From contig JADJXK010000001.1 in NCBI GenBank assembly GCA_016710325.1, forward strand, positions 744,001-808,000: a DNA stretch of 64,000 bases, read 5' to 3'. The notes beneath the pieces were generated by a model. It searched no databases. It saw only the letters and a list, made by a program, of their open reading frames with translations, and was not told the DNA's origin. Made by a program: the position numbers and the translations under genes. Below, one piece after another: positions 51,697 to 60,496 of the stretch (positions are counted from its first letter, which is position 1; every line of letters starts with the position of its first letter). The stretch comes from Candidatus Leptofilum proximum (lineage in GTDB: Bacteria > Chloroflexota > Anaerolineae > Promineifilales > Promineifilaceae).

Positions 51697-52785
51697 TCAC
51701 CTCTGTTCTATCCCCGCCCGGTTCAGGACCGAGCGATCTGAAACCCACGGCGCGTACGGCGCCCAGGTCAGCGCCGCCAGGGCCAGCAGCACATCGTCAT
51801 AGTTTACCCGCCAACCGACAAAATCGCGCCACGCCTGCTCACGGTCCGCCTTCAGCGGCACATCCCGGGCCAGGAGCTCGTTACACACCTTGTCAAACTC
51901 GTACCGGCTGATGCTGATCGGCATATCGGCCGTGGGGTCTGGTTCATAGGCCAGGTTAAAGAAATCCGCAATCTGGCGCAAGGCCAGAAACCCGGCGCGG
52001 ATGCAAAACGCCGCCTGCGGCTCGAAACGCACGTCCACCGCCGACAGCATAAACGCGGCCGAATCCATCACGTTGCCTGCGGCCGTAATCCATGAGCGCT
52101 GCGGCTGCGGTGAGCGAAAAAAGACCAGCGGGGACAGCGACGTATGGCTTTCTTCCAGCTCGGCAAACCAGATTTGCCACGCCAGCCAGACGTCGCGCAG
52201 CCGCTCCAGCTCGCCGGTGCGGTGTGACCGGCTCACCATTTCGGCCACGGTCGGTGGCGACCCTGCGCGCGCTTCCCAGAGGACAACGGCCGTTTCCCGC
52301 CGCGAAAAAGCGCTGTACATCGTGGGCAGGTAGGCAATCAGCATGGCAATGAGCACCAGCCCAACCATCGCCTCGGAAAATTCCAGCAGCTTGGACCCTG
52401 TGGTATTGACCGTCGCATAACCCAGCGTCAACAGCGACGAGCCGCTGAGGTAGAGCAGTTCCGGCAGCGGCCGTGGTTCCAGCGCCCAAAAGAGGCAAAT
52501 GTAGCCTAGCAAAATGAGCACCAGCAAAATCATGGGCATCAAAAAGAGGGCCAGCGGCGGAAAAAACGCCATGATCCGGTCCCGTTCGGCGTAGGCGGCC
52601 CGGCGCACCCGCAGCTGAAAAAACAGGCCAATGGCTTGGAACACCACCCGCGTGAGCCAGACGTTGACGCCGCGCGGCAGGATAAACGTCTTGATGGCGG
52701 CAATGAGGGTACCGCCAATGATGAAGATGCCGATGAGGAAAACGGCCGTGCGCCAAAAAATCATGCCCGTGGTGTTTACATCCAT
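51697..52785 (-). CDS. Ion-channel-like membrane protein
   Basis: 362 residues: N-terminal helix VFLIGIFIIGGTLIAAI, a two-helix pore region with LYLSGSSLLTLGYATVNTTG, which is like the pore loop of K+-channel-type proteins but with GYA in place of GYG, then a long cytosolic C-terminus (about 180 residues) without a recognised domain. Located directly before the kinase and response regulator genes and probably translated with them. Confidence 0.72.
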   Translation of the reverse strand: MDVNTTGMIFWRTAVFLIGIFIIGGTLIAAIKTFILPRGVNVWLTRVVFQAIGLFFQLRVRRAAYAERDRIMAFFPPLALFLMPMILLVLILLGYICLFWALEPRPLPELLYLSGSSLLTLGYATVNTTGSKLLEFSEAMVGLVLIAMLIAYLPTMYSAFSRRETAVVLWEARAGSPPTVAEMVSRSHRTGELERLRDVWLAWQIWFAELEESHTSLSPLVFFRSPQPQRSWITAAGNVMDSAAFMLSAVDVRFEPQAAFCIRAGFLALRQIADFFNLAYEPDPTADMPISISRYEFDKVCNELLARDVPLKADREQAWRDFVGWRVNYDDVLLALAALTWAPYAPWVSDRSVLNRAGIEQR

Positions 52786-52857
52786 GACTCAATTATCACC
52801 AGTTGCCCGCCTGGTGTCGATTTCTGTTTGGCCGCCTGTTGTTACCTCCGTTAAAAT

Positions 52858-52920
52858 GGTTTTGGTGGTTAGTGGCTGGTTGCTAGTATAACCAAACTAA
52901 CCACCAGCCACTAACCACTC
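52858..52920. repeat. Inverted repeat, GGTTAGTGGCTGG word family
   Basis: GGTGGTTAGTGGCTGGTTG and AACCACCAGCCACTAACCAC, in the divergent gap. Same words as at 46125. Confidence 0.7.
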
Positions 52921-52937
52921 GCAACGAAGGACAAACC

Positions 52938-53759
<822 letters not shown>

Positions 53760-53775
53760 ACGAATAGCAGAAACA

Positions 53776-53835
53776 AGTGAAAATCTCTGTGCAGCTCTAT
53801 GTTTCCTCTGCGTAACTCTGTGTTCCGCTTTTCCT
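53776..53835. repeat. Single-arm CTCTGTG repeat
   Basis: AATCTCTGTGCAGCTCTATG and CTCTGCGTAACTCTGTG, one arm of the CACAGAG family without a clear inverted partner. Confidence 0.45.
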
Positions 53836-53885
53836 CTGGTTTCTGCTTTTTCTAAATTTTTCATAAGCCAGATTGTGCTTTGATG

Positions 53886-53891
53886 TATAAT
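53886..53891 (+). promoter_or_regulatory. Possible -10 element for paaABCD
   Basis: TATAAT preceded by TGATG, 35 bases before the paaA start. A matching -35 is not clear. Confidence 0.4.
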
Positions 53892-53925
53892 GGCGGCAAC
53901 CACTATCTGAACCGAGGCATTTCAT

Positions 53926-54867
53926 ATGATTGAACAGACTTTAGAAGTTGACGACAAGTTAGCCGAATTCGAGGCCCGCATTGCTCGTGGCGAAAAAATC
54001 GAGCCGGGCGACTGGATGCCGGACGAATACCGCCGCCAGCTCATCCGCATGATCTCACAGCACGCCCACAGCGAGGTGGTGGGCATGCTGCCGGAAGGGG
54101 CCTGGATTCCTCACGCGCCCAGCTTGCGCCGCAAAATGGTCCTCATGGCCAAGGTGCAGGACGAAGCGGGACACGGCCAATATCTCTACCACGCCGCTGA
54201 AACGCTGGGGGCCACCCGCGAAGAGCTGCTGGACGCCCTGCTCACGGGCAAGGCCAAGTACTCCTCCATCTTCAACTACCCCACCCTCACCTGGGCCGAT
54301 GTGGCCTGGATTGGCTGGCTGGTTGATGGCGCCGCCATTAAAAACCAGACGATGCTGGCGCAGGCGTCCTACGGCCCGTACTCGCGGGCGATGGTGCGTA
54401 TTTGTGCTGAGGAGACGTTCCACTACAAGCAGGGCAAGGAGATGATTGTGCATTACGCCAGCAGCGGCACGCCGGAGCAAAAGGCGATGGTGCAGGATGG
54501 CCTGAACCGCTGGTGGTGGCCTACGCTCATGATGTTTGGGCCGCACGACAGTGAATCAACCAATTCCGAAGTGCTCATGCGCTGGGGCATCAAAACCAAG
54601 TCCAACGACGAGCTGCGCCAGGAATTCATCAATGAAGAGGTGCCGGAAATTCAGGCGCTGGGGCTAGAAATTCCCGATCCTGACCTGCATTTTGATGAAA
54701 CATCCGGCAGCTGGATTACCGGCCCGATTGATTGGGATGAGTTCTGGCAGGTGGTCAAAGGCCAGGGCTCGATGAATGCACAACGCCTGGCCGCCCGGCA
54801 AGAAGCACATGACAACGGCCGTTGGGTCCGTGAAGCCATGGCCGCCTACGCAGAAAAACAAAATTAA
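53926..54867 (+). CDS. paaA: Phenylacetyl-CoA epoxidase, catalytic subunit A
   Basis: 313 residues, the expected length. Di-iron motifs are visible: QDEAGHGQYLYHAAE and CAEETFHYKQGKEM (E-x-x-H pairs), plus the PaaA phrase MVLMAKVQDEAGHG. It epoxidises the ring of phenylacetyl-CoA with O2. First gene of paaABCD. Confidence 0.95.
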   Translation: MIEQTLEVDDKLAEFEARIARGEKIEPGDWMPDEYRRQLIRMISQHAHSEVVGMLPEGAWIPHAPSLRRKMVLMAKVQDEAGHGQYLYHAAETLGATREELLDALLTGKAKYSSIFNYPTLTWADVAWIGWLVDGAAIKNQTMLAQASYGPYSRAMVRICAEETFHYKQGKEMIVHYASSGTPEQKAMVQDGLNRWWWPTLMMFGPHDSESTNSEVLMRWGIKTKSNDELRQEFINEEVPEIQALGLEIPDPDLHFDETSGSWITGPIDWDEFWQVVKGQGSMNAQRLAARQEAHDNGRWVREAMAAYAEKQN

Positions 54868-54935
54868 CCGCAAAGCGCGCCAAGAGCGCAAAGTTTTTCT
54901 TTTTCTTTGCGCGCTTTGCGTCCTTTGCGGTGAAT
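54866..54935. repeat. Inverted repeat, CGCAAAG word family
   Basis: AACCGCAAAGCGCGCCAAGA, T-rich centre, then TTTGCGCGCTTTGCGTCCTT and TGCGGT. It fills the paaA-paaB gap. Confidence 0.8.
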
Positions 54936-54940
54936 AAAAA

Positions 54941-55495
54941 ATGACCGATACCCAATGGCCTCGCTACGAGGTGTTTAAGCAAGATAATCCAAGGAAGCCG
55001 CACGAGGCAGTTGGCTCGGTGCATGCGCCGGATGCGGAGCTGGCGCTGCAAAATGCGCGGGATGTGTTTGTCAGACGGCCGTCTGCCGTCAGTCTGTGGG
55101 TGGTGCCGGCCAGCGCCATTTTGATGGTGACGCGGGAAGAGCTGGAAGCGAACCCTGAGTGGAATGATGGTGAGGAAAGTGGGGCAGAGGTACGGCCGTT
55201 CCACATCTTCACCAAAACCAGCCAGCGGCGCAGTATGACCTACGTGCAGTACATGGGCCAGGTTGAAGCTACCAGCGCCCAGGCGGCCCTGCAGCAGGCT
55301 GTCCGGCGTGACGAATTTGGCAGCGACACCGTCTGGGTCTGGTGGGTGGTGCCAGAAGCGCAAATCAACCGCAGCGGCGCGGACGACATCGACAGCCTGT
55401 TTGCCCCCGCCGCGGACAAAACCTACCGCCAGCAAACTCACTACGGCTTCGTCAGCCCACGCCGCCAAAAACGCGGCCGTCAAGAAAAGAAATAG
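54941..55495 (+). CDS. paaB: Phenylacetyl-CoA epoxidase subunit B, double-domain form
   Basis: 184 residues, about twice the usual PaaB. Two PaaB-like units in series: WPRYEVFKQDNPRKPHEAVG ending in VSLWVVPASAI, and VRPFHIFTKTSQRRSMTYVQ ending in VWVWWVVPEAQI. PaaB bridges the PaaAC dimers. The fusion may change how the complex is assembled. Confidence 0.85.
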   Translation: MTDTQWPRYEVFKQDNPRKPHEAVGSVHAPDAELALQNARDVFVRRPSAVSLWVVPASAILMVTREELEANPEWNDGEESGAEVRPFHIFTKTSQRRSMTYVQYMGQVEATSAQAALQQAVRRDEFGSDTVWVWWVVPEAQINRSGADDIDSLFAPAADKTYRQQTHYGFVSPRRQKRGRQEKK

Positions 55496-55496
55496 G

Positions 55497-55600
55497 GCGC
55501 TGATGAACGCGGATAACGCGGATTTTTTAGTTCTCTCTGAGTAACTCCAAGCAACCGACAGGTTGCCATTCTCTGTGAACCTCTGTGTTGCGCTTTTTAG
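55497..55600. repeat. Composite repeat in the paaB-paaC gap
   Basis: GCGCTGATGAACGCGGATAA and CGCGGATTTTTT (the family also at 60366), then CTCTGTGAACCTCTGTGTTG, one arm of the CACAGAG family. Confidence 0.55.
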
Positions 55601-55607
55601 TAATCAC

Positions 55608-56363
55608 ATGAACCAAACAATTCAACAAGTTCTTATTCAAAAACTGCTGGCGATGGCCGATGACGAATTGATTCTGGCCCATCGCAATTCCGAGTGGATT
55701 GGGCACGGCCCGATTCTGGAAGAGGACATCGCCCTGGCCAACATCGCCCAGGACGAGCTGGGGCACGCCAACATCTGGTACGAACTGCACCAAACGCTCA
55801 CCGGGGACGAGCCGGACGAGTTGGTCTTCTTCCGCGATGCGGCCGATTATCGCAGCGCCCAGCTGGTGGAACTGCCGCGCGGCGATTGGGCATTTACGAT
55901 GCTGCGCCAATATTTGTTCGATGCGTACGAGCTGCTGCTGCTGGATCAGCTACAACACAGCCGTTACCAACCGCTGGCCGATGCGTGTGCCAAGGTGCGC
56001 AACGAGGAAATTTACCATCTGCGACACACCAGCAGCTGGATCAAGCGGCTGGGCCTCGGCACGGCCGAATCCAACCAGCGCACGCAGGCGGCCCTCGATG
56101 AGCTGTGGCCGTATGTCCAGCAGCTTTTTGTTCCGCTGCCCGGCGAATTGGTTTTGGTTGAGGAAGACATTGTGCCGGATTTGGCTGTGGTGCATAAAGG
56201 ATGGTTGGAGCGGGTACGGCCGTTCCTCATCGCCGCCCATCTCACCATCCCACTAACTGATACGCCCCCCACCACCAACCGCAGCAAGCACACGCCCCAC
56301 CTCACCACCCTGCTGGCCGACATGCAAAAAGTAGCCCGACTAAATCGCGAGGCGGTTTGGTAA
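55608..56363 (+). CDS. paaC: Phenylacetyl-CoA epoxidase, structural subunit C
   Basis: 251 residues of the PaaC type: ALANIAQDELGHANIWYELH, RGDWAFTMLRQYLFDAYELL, EEIYHLRHTSSWIKRLG. It is the ferritin-like partner of PaaA. The ATG at 55608 gives the expected N-terminus. Confidence 0.93.
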   Translation: MNQTIQQVLIQKLLAMADDELILAHRNSEWIGHGPILEEDIALANIAQDELGHANIWYELHQTLTGDEPDELVFFRDAADYRSAQLVELPRGDWAFTMLRQYLFDAYELLLLDQLQHSRYQPLADACAKVRNEEIYHLRHTSSWIKRLGLGTAESNQRTQAALDELWPYVQQLFVPLPGELVLVEEDIVPDLAVVHKGWLERVRPFLIAAHLTIPLTDTPPTTNRSKHTPHLTTLLADMQKVARLNREAVW

Positions 56364-56428
56364 AAGGAGATTGGAGATTAGAGATTGATTTTCGCAGCCA
56401 ATCTCCAATCTCCTATCTCCAATCTCCT
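56363..56428. repeat. Inverted repeat, GGAGATT word family
   Basis: GGAGATTGGAGATTAGAGAT and CCAATCTCCAATCTCCTATC plus CAATCTCC in the paaC-paaD gap. It starts at the paaC stop codon. Confidence 0.8.
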
Positions 56429-56917
56429 ATGAAAGAACTTACCTCCTCCCAAATCTGGCAAGCCCTTGAATCGGTCAAAGACCCGGAAATACCGGTTGTC
56501 TCCGTGGTAGAGATGGGCATTGTGCGCGGCGTGGAAGTGGATGGTGATGTCGTGCGCGTGACGATGACGCCGACTTTCTCCGGCTGCCCGGCTTTGGATG
56601 TGATGCGGCGGGAGATAGAAACGGCCGTACGCCAGCTTGGCATCACAAACGTCACCGTCGAAACCGTCCTGTATCCCCCCTGGAGCACCGATTGGATTAG
56701 CGACGAAGCCCGCGAAAAGCTGCGCCAGTTTGGCCTGGCCCCACCGCAAAAACACGGCGGCGACCTCATCTCCGTCGCCTTTTTGGACGTGGCCGAATGC
56801 CCCCGCTGCGGCTCCAAAAACACCACCATCAAAAACAGCTTCGGCCCCACCCTCTGCCGCATGATCTACTATTGCCACGACTGCCAGGACGCCTTCGAAC
56901 AGTTCAAACCATTGTGA
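56429..56917 (+). CDS. paaD: Phenylacetyl-CoA epoxidase maturation/assembly protein D
   Basis: 162 residues: a DUF59/SufT-like N-terminus (LESVKDPEIPVVSVVEMGIV, TPTFSGCPALDVM) and a C-terminal zinc-ribbon pair CPRCGS and CHDC. This is the PaaD (PaaJ) layout. The reductase gene paaE does not follow. Confidence 0.92.
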   Translation: MKELTSSQIWQALESVKDPEIPVVSVVEMGIVRGVEVDGDVVRVTMTPTFSGCPALDVMRREIETAVRQLGITNVTVETVLYPPWSTDWISDEAREKLRQFGLAPPQKHGGDLISVAFLDVAECPRCGSKNTTIKNSFGPTLCRMIYYCHDCQDAFEQFKPL

Positions 56918-56926
56918 TTCTTGCCA

Positions 56927-56985
56927 CAGAGAGCACGGAGATTTAAGAGAATTCTCTTTTTCCTCTGTGTCCTCTGAGGCAAATT
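56927..56985. repeat. Inverted repeat, CACAGAG word family
   Basis: TTGCCACAGAGAGCACGGAG, T-rich centre with AATT, then TCCTCTGTGTCCTCTGAGGC. It separates paaD from the STAS remnant. Confidence 0.75.
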
Positions 56986-57228
56986 TTAAGATTCGGCCGC
57001 ATTGGCGAATGGCTCGATGGTCTGGGTGGCGAGAATGCTGTCTTCGGGCAAAGATTTGGCCGTGTCGGGCACGGCCGTTTCCCAGCCCAACTTGCCCCCC
57101 AACGATAAAATCGCCTTGTCCGCACTCCAAAACAGGCGCGACGGCCCCAATTCGTCCAGCAGCCCGCCGCGCTGGAGCTGGCTCTCCACCCACTGGTCCA
57201 TCGAAGTCAGGAGCAGAGGGAGAAGTAG
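56986..57228 (-). pseudogene. STAS-domain remnant, in frame after the SulP stop codon
   Basis: Reading on from the TAG of the SulP gene in the same frame gives LLLPLLLTSMDQWVES, then GLLDELGPSRLFWSADKAIL and so on to a stop at 56986, 80 residues. It matches residues 506-580 of the same SulP protein (LLLTSMDDRVRQ, LTELGPDHVFWSADKAIASL). It looks like the leftover of a second, tandem SulP gene, or a C-terminal extension cut by an amber codon. Confidence 0.7.
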
Positions 57229-59934
57229 CTAGCGATCGGTTGCCGCGCTGGGTTCCATGTTGCCCAACAGCCCGCGCAGCAAGCTGGCGCGGCTGAGCAG
57301 GCCTACCAAACGGCCGTGTTCATCCACGACCGGCAGCCGCTTCACCCCATGCTGCAAAACCAGGCGCAGCGCCTCTTCTGGCGTTGCCTGAAGCGAGATG
57401 GTGATTACCGGGGTCGTCATCAAGTCAACGGCCGTTTCCGTCGTTGCGACCCCAAAAGCAGCATTCGCAGCCTGGCCAGTAACCAGATAACGCAATCGAG
57501 CCAGAAAGCCGGGATTGGCCGCGTGCTGGCTGCGTTGCAGCAGATCACCATCGGTGATAATGCCCAGCACCTGCCGGTTATCGTCCACAACCACAGCGCG
57601 GCGGCGGCGGTCTTGTTCCAATGCTTGCAACACCGTTTCCAGCGTCGCCGCAGGCTGCACCACCGGCACGTCCTGATACATCAAGTTGGCAATGGACGCG
57701 GCGCGCCGATCGACTGTGCGGCTGTCGCGTTCATAAGTCAAAGACTCGTCTAACGACTGGTGCTGTTCCAGAGCGCGCAAAATGTCGATACGGCTCACCC
57801 AGCCTGCCAACCGCCCGTTATCCACAACTGGCAACCGCTTGAGATCGTGCGCGATCATTTGCTGCATTGCCTGACGGAGAACGGCCGTTGCCGGAACCGT
57901 CACGACAGGTGCCGTCATCAGGCTGGCGGCGGTGATGGATTGATCGGCCACGGCCACTAACCGCTGTGCCCAATCGACTGCGGAGGCATCCAGACGCGTA
58001 CTGAGGTCGGCGCGGCGCAACAAATCACCATCGGTAATAATGCCTAATAATCGGCCGTTTTCCGCCACCACTGGCAAGCTGCGATACCCTTTTTGCAGCA
58101 GCAACGTCACAATGTCGGCGGCAGAAGCATCTGGCAAAACCGTCACCACCTGCGACCGCATCACATCTTGAATCGGGCGGTCGAGAGGGTCTGCCAGGTG
58201 ACGGGCAGGCTCCATTTTTTCGGCAAAAGGTGCGACCAGCAGGCTTTCCATAATCGGCGGTGTTGGAACGGCCGTCATCTCTGACACTTCAACCGTAGCG
58301 CCCAGGGAAGCAATCGCTTTGTCCGCACTCCAGAAAACATGATCTGGCCCCAATTCAGTCAGCACATCGGACCGTTCCAACAGCTGGCGCACCCGGTCAT
58401 CCATCGAGGTTAGCAGCAAATCGCCGCCGCCATGACGTTGGCGGTGGAGTATTTCGCGCATCACCTCTACCCCGGTCGCATCCACCAGCGGCACGCCGCG
58501 AATAGAAAAAATAAGCGTGGCATCTGGCCGGTCGTAACTTTCTACAAAATCTAACAGGCGTCTGGCAGCGGCAAAAAATAGTGGGCCGCTCAAGTAGTAA
58601 ACAGCGACATCCTGATTTGGATGCAAAAACTGCTGGCCGAGGGTCGTCAGTCGCTCCACCTCAACCGGCTTGCGCGTAATTTGCAGATCGCTCATTTGCG
58701 CCATAAAAATGAGCGTGCTGATGCCAAAGCCAATTAAAATTGCCTGGGTTAAATCCAGCACCACGGTCGCCACCAGCGTAATGGAGAAGGCAATGAGGGC
58801 ATGTTTCAGCCGGTGATCGACGTAAAAGCGGATGGTGTGCCACTCATTCATGCGCCAGGCAGTCACCAACAGCACGCCCGCCAGGGCGGCCAGCGGCACC
58901 TGCCCGATAATACCCGCGAGGAGCAGGGCCGCCAGCAGCAGCACGACCCCATGCAAGATGGGAACCAAACGGGTAACACCATCGCTTTTAATGTTGACGC
59001 TGGTGCGGGCAATCGCTGCTGTTGCGGGAACGCCGCCAAAAAAGGGAATGATTACGTTGCCGATGCCTTGGGCAATCAATTCTATGTTGTTGTTCAGGCG
59101 GATACCAGTCATGTTGCCGGCCACTGCGCCGCACAGCAGGCTTTCAATAGCGCCCAGCGCCGCAATGGACATGGCCGGCACAATCAGGTCGCTGAGGTCG
59201 TTCCAGGGAATTTGGTCCAGCGTGAGCCGATTTTCCAGCAAAATGGTGCGTGGAACGGTGCCAATCACCGGCACGTTCCAATGGGCGATGACCACAACCA
59301 GCGTGGCCAGGATGATGCCCACCAGCGAGCCAGGCAGCCGCTGTCCAAATTTGAAGCGGGGCCAGACAATCATGACGACCATGACCAGCAGAGCCAGCAA
59401 GATGGCTTGCGGGTTAGGGGTGAGGCCATGTTCCACGTAGTAGCCTATTTTTTCGACCACGTTTTCGGCTGCCGGGGTCTTGATGCCCAGAAAGTTGTCG
59501 CTCTGGCCCAGGGCGATGATGATGGCGATGCCGCTGGTGAAGCCAGAGACAACCGGCGCTGGGATGAGGGCCACGACACGCCCCAGCCGGAAGATGCCGA
59601 GCAGGGTGAGCATGATGCCAGCCATGAGGGCAGCCAGCCACATGCCTTGTAAACCGTAGCGGCTGACCAACACAATGAGGACAGCGGACATGGCACCTGT
59701 CGGGCCGGAAATCTGGTACGGCGCGCCCCCCAGCATTCCAATAACGAGACCGGCGAGTACGGCCGTTACCAACCCCGCCGCGGCATCTGCCCCCGACGCC
59801 ACACCAAAAGCCAGCGCTAGAGGCAGCGACACTGCTGCGACAGTAATCCCGGCCAATACATCTTTTTGTAATTTGCTCCGGCTGTAACCGGCAAACTCAC
59901 GCCGCCACATGCGTGGCCACTCTTGAAGCATCAT
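57229..59934 (-). CDS. SulP-family anion transporter with STAS and four CBS domains
   Basis: 901 residues. Residues 20-415 are the SulP membrane domain (AGITVAAVSLPLALAFGVAS, QISGPTGAMSAVL, VVSGFTSGIAIIIALGQSDN). STAS is at 441-545. CBS domains are at about 590-645, 672-725, 750-802 and 837-892, each with LPVV or VVVD cores and G-IT-GDLL ends. Four CBS units probably bind adenine nucleotides and gate transport by energy state. The substrate (sulfate, bicarbonate or other) is open. AGAGGG lies four bases before the ATG. Confidence 0.9.
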   Translation of the reverse strand: MMLQEWPRMWRREFAGYSRSKLQKDVLAGITVAAVSLPLALAFGVASGADAAAGLVTAVLAGLVIGMLGGAPYQISGPTGAMSAVLIVLVSRYGLQGMWLAALMAGIMLTLLGIFRLGRVVALIPAPVVSGFTSGIAIIIALGQSDNFLGIKTPAAENVVEKIGYYVEHGLTPNPQAILLALLVMVVMIVWPRFKFGQRLPGSLVGIILATLVVVIAHWNVPVIGTVPRTILLENRLTLDQIPWNDLSDLIVPAMSIAALGAIESLLCGAVAGNMTGIRLNNNIELIAQGIGNVIIPFFGGVPATAAIARTSVNIKSDGVTRLVPILHGVVLLLAALLLAGIIGQVPLAALAGVLLVTAWRMNEWHTIRFYVDHRLKHALIAFSITLVATVVLDLTQAILIGFGISTLIFMAQMSDLQITRKPVEVERLTTLGQQFLHPNQDVAVYYLSGPLFFAAARRLLDFVESYDRPDATLIFSIRGVPLVDATGVEVMREILHRQRHGGGDLLLTSMDDRVRQLLERSDVLTELGPDHVFWSADKAIASLGATVEVSEMTAVPTPPIMESLLVAPFAEKMEPARHLADPLDRPIQDVMRSQVVTVLPDASAADIVTLLLQKGYRSLPVVAENGRLLGIITDGDLLRRADLSTRLDASAVDWAQRLVAVADQSITAASLMTAPVVTVPATAVLRQAMQQMIAHDLKRLPVVDNGRLAGWVSRIDILRALEQHQSLDESLTYERDSRTVDRRAASIANLMYQDVPVVQPAATLETVLQALEQDRRRRAVVVDDNRQVLGIITDGDLLQRSQHAANPGFLARLRYLVTGQAANAAFGVATTETAVDLMTTPVITISLQATPEEALRLVLQHGVKRLPVVDEHGRLVGLLSRASLLRGLLGNMEPSAATDR

Positions 59935-60145
59935 ATAACCCTCTTGTTATGAATAATTTTGGCGTCCGGCAGGTTGCTCAAAAAGGTGCGCTAGAGGCGT
60001 GTTGTCTCATTGGGCCAGTTGAGTTGTTGTCGAGGCGTCTGATCGCGCATTGTATGCCCATCGAGCTGTGTTGACAAGATGTTTTTTGGCAAAGAAAAGA
60101 GCCAGGCAGTGGCGCTCAGCTCTATTGTTTTTGCAGATAATACAG

Positions 60146-60179
60146 GTGAAGGTGGGAAACGGCCGTTTCCCACCTTCAC
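60146..60179. repeat. Perfect 34-bp palindrome centred on ACGGCCGT
   Basis: GTGAAGGTGGGAA, ACGGCCGT, TTCCCACCTTCAC: each half is the exact complement of the other, with no loop. It contains one copy of the window-wide octamer at its exact centre. Confidence 0.9.
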
Positions 60180-60365
60180 TTTCTAACCGCTTCACCTCTG
60201 GTAAAAATGTTAGTTAATGCCTTTTGCGAGTATAAATTGGACCAACCATCCTGAACGGAAAAAGCGACTCGCCCTACAGGCAAGCCGCTCAAAAATGACA
60301 GCCGAGAACTATAGCAACAAATCAGGAAATGAAAAGAAACCGGCGGCCACAGTTTTTCAGTAGTC

Positions 60366-60460
60366 CAACATTTAAATGAAATGGGACGCTGATTAACACC
60401 GTTAAACGCTGATTTCTTATTTTATCTGCGTCATCGGCGTTTATCCACGTCCCATTTTTT
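60366..60460. repeat. Inverted repeat, ACGCTGATTAAC word family
   Basis: ATGGGACGCTGATTAACACC, then GTTAAACGCTGATTTC, T-rich centre, GCGTCATCGGCGTTTATCC and ACGTCCCATTTTTT. The right end has a T run, so it may end transcripts in the forward direction. Confidence 0.65.
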
Positions 60461-60496
60461 GACTACTGAAGAGCCCTGAACCGGCCGCTGAATGGG

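Larger units (their letters stand above)
59935..60496. other. Gene-free stretch with palindrome and dyad repeat
   Basis: About 560 bases without a convincing gene. It holds a perfect 34-bp palindrome centred on ACGGCCGT (60146-60179) and a CGCTGATTAAC-type inverted repeat (60366-60460). Short frames here have no ribosome site. Confidence 0.6.

Noticed and set aside
59949..60077. 42-residue frame between SulP and the palindrome
   Set aside because: No ribosome site and no recognisable feature.
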